Positions 61,864 through 64,000 of a stretch of 64,000 nt of DNA are shown piece by piece (position 1 is the first letter of the stretch; each line of letters opens with the position of its first letter). Source of the stretch: Streptomyces sp. NBC_01210 (lineage in GTDB: Bacteria > Actinomycetota > Actinomycetes > Streptomycetales > Streptomycetaceae); assembly GCF_036010325.1 (NCBI RefSeq), contig NZ_CP108549.1, positions 6,882,001-6,946,000 of the forward strand. Reading direction: 5' to 3'. The notes under the pieces were generated by a model that worked only from the letters and a program-made list of their open reading frames with translations, made no database searches and was not told the origin of the DNA. The translations under genes were made by a program, and so were the position numbers.

Positions 61864-63912
61864 GTGCCCAAACTGACCGACGTGCCCAAACGGATCCTGA
61901 TCGGGCGGGCGCTGCGAAGCGACCGACTGGGAGAAACGCTCCTCCCCAAGCGCATCGCGCTTCCCGTCTTCGCCTCCGACCCGCTGTCCTCGGTGGCGTA
62001 TGCACCAGGCGAAGTCCTCCTGGTGCTCTCCATCGCGGGCGTGTCGGCCTACCGCTTCAGCCCCTGGATCGCGCTCGCCGTCGTAGTTCTGATGTTCACC
62101 GTCGTCGCCTCCTACCGTCAGAACGTGCGTGCCTACCCGAGCGGCGGCGGCGACTACGAGGTCGCTACCACCAACCTCGGGCCCAAGGCCGGCCTCACCG
62201 TCGCCAGCGCCCTGCTGGTGGACTACGTCCTCACGGTCGCGGTCTCGATCGCCTCCGGAGTGGAGAACCTCGGCTCCGCGGTCCCCTTCGTCGTCGAGCA
62301 CAAGGTTCTCTGCGCCATCGGGACAATCGTCCTGCTGACGCTGATGAACCTGCGCGGCGTGAAGGAGTCGGGCAAGCTCTTCGCCATCCCGACGTACGTC
62401 TTCGTCGCCGGCGTCTTCGTCATGATCGCCTGGGGCGCCTTCAAGGGCCTGGTGCTCGACGAGACCATGAAGGCCCCCACCGCCGGTTTCGAGATCAAGG
62501 CCGAGCACCAGGGACTGGCCGGCTTCGCCCTCGTCTTCCTGCTGCTGCGGGCCTTCTCCTCCGGCTGTGCCGCGCTCACCGGCGTCGAGGCGATCAGCAA
62601 CGGCGTGCCCGCCTTCCGCAAGCCGAAGAGCAAGAACGCCGCGACCACGCTGGCCCTGATGGGCGGTCTCGCCGTGACCATGTTCTGCGGCATCATCGGC
62701 CTGGCCATGGCCACCGATGTGAAGATGGCCGAGCAGCCCGCGCAGGACCTGCTGAACAACGGCAGCCCGGTCGGCGAAAGCTATGTTCAGAACCCGGTGA
62801 TCTCACAGGTCGCCGCCGCCGTCTTCGGTGACGGAACGTTCTTCTTCGTGGTGCTCGCCGCAGCGACCGCGCTGGTCCTGTTCCTGGCCGCCAACACCGC
62901 GTACAACGGCTTCCCGCTGCTCGGCTCGATCCTCGCCCAGGACCGCTATCTGCCGCGCCAGCTGCACACCCGCGGCGACCGGCTCGCCTTCTCCAACGGC
63001 ATCGTGCTGCTGTCGGGCGCTGCCGTACTCCTGATCTGGCTGTACGGCGCCGACTCGACCAAGCTCATCCAGCTCTACATCGTCGGCGTCTTCGTCTCCT
63101 TCACGCTCAGCCAGACCGGCATGGTGCGGCACTGGAACCGCCATCTGAAGACCGAGAAGGAGCCGGCCAAGCGCCGCCATATGATCCGCTCCCGCGCGAT
63201 CAACACCTTCGGCGCCTTCTTCACGGGCCTGGTGCTGGTCGTCGTGCTCGCCACCAAGTTCACGCACGGCGCCTGGGTGGCGCTGCTGGGCATGGTGATC
63301 TTCTACGGGACGATGACCGCGATCCGTAAGCACTACGACCGGGTGTCGGAGGAGATCGCCGCGGCGGAGGAGCGTCCCGACGACTATGTGCGCCCGTCGC
63401 GCGTGCACTCCATCGTCCTGGTCTCCAAGATCCACAAGCCGACCCTGCGCGCCCTCGCGTACGCCAAGCTGATGCGCTCCGACAAGCTCGAAGCGCTCAG
63501 CATCAGCGTCGACCCGGCCGAGACCAAGGCGCTCAAGGACGAGTGGGAGCGACGCGGCATCAATGTGCCGCTGAAGATCCTCGACTCTCCGTACCGAGAG
63601 ATCACCCGGCCTGTCATCGAGTACGTCAAGGGGCTGCGGCGCGAGAGCCCGCGGGACGTGGTCAGCGTCATCATTCCCGAGTACGTGGTGGGGCACTGGT
63701 ACGAGCATCTGCTGCACAACCAGAGCGCGCTGCGCCTCAAGGGCCGGCTGCTGTTCACGCCCGGAGTGATGGTGACCTCGGTGCCGTACCAGCTGGAGTC
63801 CTCGGAGGCCGCGAAGCAGCGGGCGAGGAAGCGCCAGGAGTGGAACGCGCCCGGTTCGGTACGGCGCGGGCCCGTGGACCAGCGGCCCAAGGAGCCCACC
63901 AGCAAGAGCTGA
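61864..63912 (+). CDS. APC-family permease, KimA-type potassium importer
   Basis: 682 residues. It follows B. subtilis KimA closely through its length: DPLSSVAYAPGEVLLVLSI, SYRQNVRAYPSGGGDYEVA, LLVDYVLTVAVSIASGVENL, FSSGCAALTGVEAISNGVPA (a region of near identity) and FTLSQTGM. About 12 membrane segments precede a C-terminal cytoplasmic Usp-like domain (HSIVLVSKIHKPTLRALAYA) ending with WYEHLLHNQSALRLKGRL. KimA is a high-affinity K+/H+ symporter inhibited by c-di-AMP (established for B. subtilis). The GTG at 61864 was chosen; the upstream extension to 61783 is not conserved. Divergent from two TrkA genes. Confidence 0.9.
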   Translation: MPKLTDVPKRILIGRALRSDRLGETLLPKRIALPVFASDPLSSVAYAPGEVLLVLSIAGVSAYRFSPWIALAVVVLMFTVVASYRQNVRAYPSGGGDYEVATTNLGPKAGLTVASALLVDYVLTVAVSIASGVENLGSAVPFVVEHKVLCAIGTIVLLTLMNLRGVKESGKLFAIPTYVFVAGVFVMIAWGAFKGLVLDETMKAPTAGFEIKAEHQGLAGFALVFLLLRAFSSGCAALTGVEAISNGVPAFRKPKSKNAATTLALMGGLAVTMFCGIIGLAMATDVKMAEQPAQDLLNNGSPVGESYVQNPVISQVAAAVFGDGTFFFVVLAAATALVLFLAANTAYNGFPLLGSILAQDRYLPRQLHTRGDRLAFSNGIVLLSGAAVLLIWLYGADSTKLIQLYIVGVFVSFTLSQTGMVRHWNRHLKTEKEPAKRRHMIRSRAINTFGAFFTGLVLVVVLATKFTHGAWVALLGMVIFYGTMTAIRKHYDRVSEEIAAAEERPDDYVRPSRVHSIVLVSKIHKPTLRALAYAKLMRSDKLEALSISVDPAETKALKDEWERRGINVPLKILDSPYREITRPVIEYVKGLRRESPRDVVSVIIPEYVVGHWYEHLLHNQSALRLKGRLLFTPGVMVTSVPYQLESSEAAKQRARKRQEWNAPGSVRRGPVDQRPKEPTSKS

Positions 63913-64000
63913 GGCGCGAGTCTGCGGGTCTTCGTGTCTGCGCGTCTTCAGGTCTTCGAGCCCTCGCGCACGAGCTGAGGCTTCCGCTCGAACGTTCATG
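63913..64000. other. sequence after the KimA-type gene
   Basis: 88 bases without a supported gene. GTCTTC-like motifs (GTCTTCGTGTCTGCG, CGTCTTCAGGTCTTCG) recur. A possible next gene would begin beyond the window. Confidence 0.4.

Overview
The window is a high-GC chromosomal core segment of a Streptomyces. The evidence is the codon usage, the frequent GTG/TTG starts, and a set of genes typical of the genus: whiH next to hrdB, the topoisomerase IV genes parE and parC, a DasR-type ptsH operator, sepH, cutRS and a DUF4193 protein. From memory, the gene order resembles the S. coelicolor SCO58xx region. I saw no rRNA, tRNA, CRISPR array, prophage or intact insertion sequence.

Layout. 1-5.3 kb: a truncated unknown gene, a RecQ helicase with a phosphoribosyltransferase-like tail, a DUF4192 protein and a NUDIX/winged-helix regulator. 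5.4-11.1 kb: a one-chain ABC exporter, whiH, the principal sigma factor hrdB and a secreted trypsin-like protease. 11.2-16.3 kb: a small zinc-ribbon protein, parE, and a DUF485 plus SSS-family symporter operon. 16.4-20.1 kb: a CitA/CitB-type two-component system on the minus strand, a hydrolase remnant, and a DUF6082 gene carrying a TTA codon. 20.4-26.9 kb: a CobW-type GTPase, parC and a pair of M16 peptidases. 27-32.4 kb: a secreted M23 peptidase under a cyclic di-AMP riboswitch, a GntR regulator, ptsH and a large protein acetyltransferase. 32.5-38 kb: DUF5998, a phosphodiesterase, thymidine kinase, a VOC protein, a sulfurtransferase and sepH. 38.4-44 kb: a membrane protein, an arabinonolactone-oxidase-like flavoenzyme with an MFS transporter, coproporphyrin ferrochelatase and an inositol monophosphatase. 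44.1-50.6 kb: cutRS, DUF4193, an EcsC-like protein, DUF3093, a thioesterase, dut and DUF3710. 50.7-60.3 kb: kdpFABC-DE plus an OB-fold and a DUF3159 protein. 60.3-64 kb: two TrkA-type RCK proteins divergent from a KimA-like potassium permease.

Themes. Potassium and cyclic di-AMP recur: a high-affinity Kdp ATPase with its sensor pair, a KimA-like permease facing two RCK proteins, and a ydaO-type riboswitch on a cell-wall hydrolase. Cell-cycle and differentiation genes (whiH, hrdB, parE/parC, sepH) make up much of the rest.

The most unusual material is small. There is a 27-residue membrane peptide coupled to kdpF. A 36-codon repeat-containing reading frame exactly bridges kdpD and kdpE, with ATGA overlaps at both ends. 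A 17-bp duplication makes a similar 6-codon bridge between the CitA/CitB-type genes. Two perfect DnaA boxes face each other upstream of recQ. I did not find a large undescribed multi-gene system.
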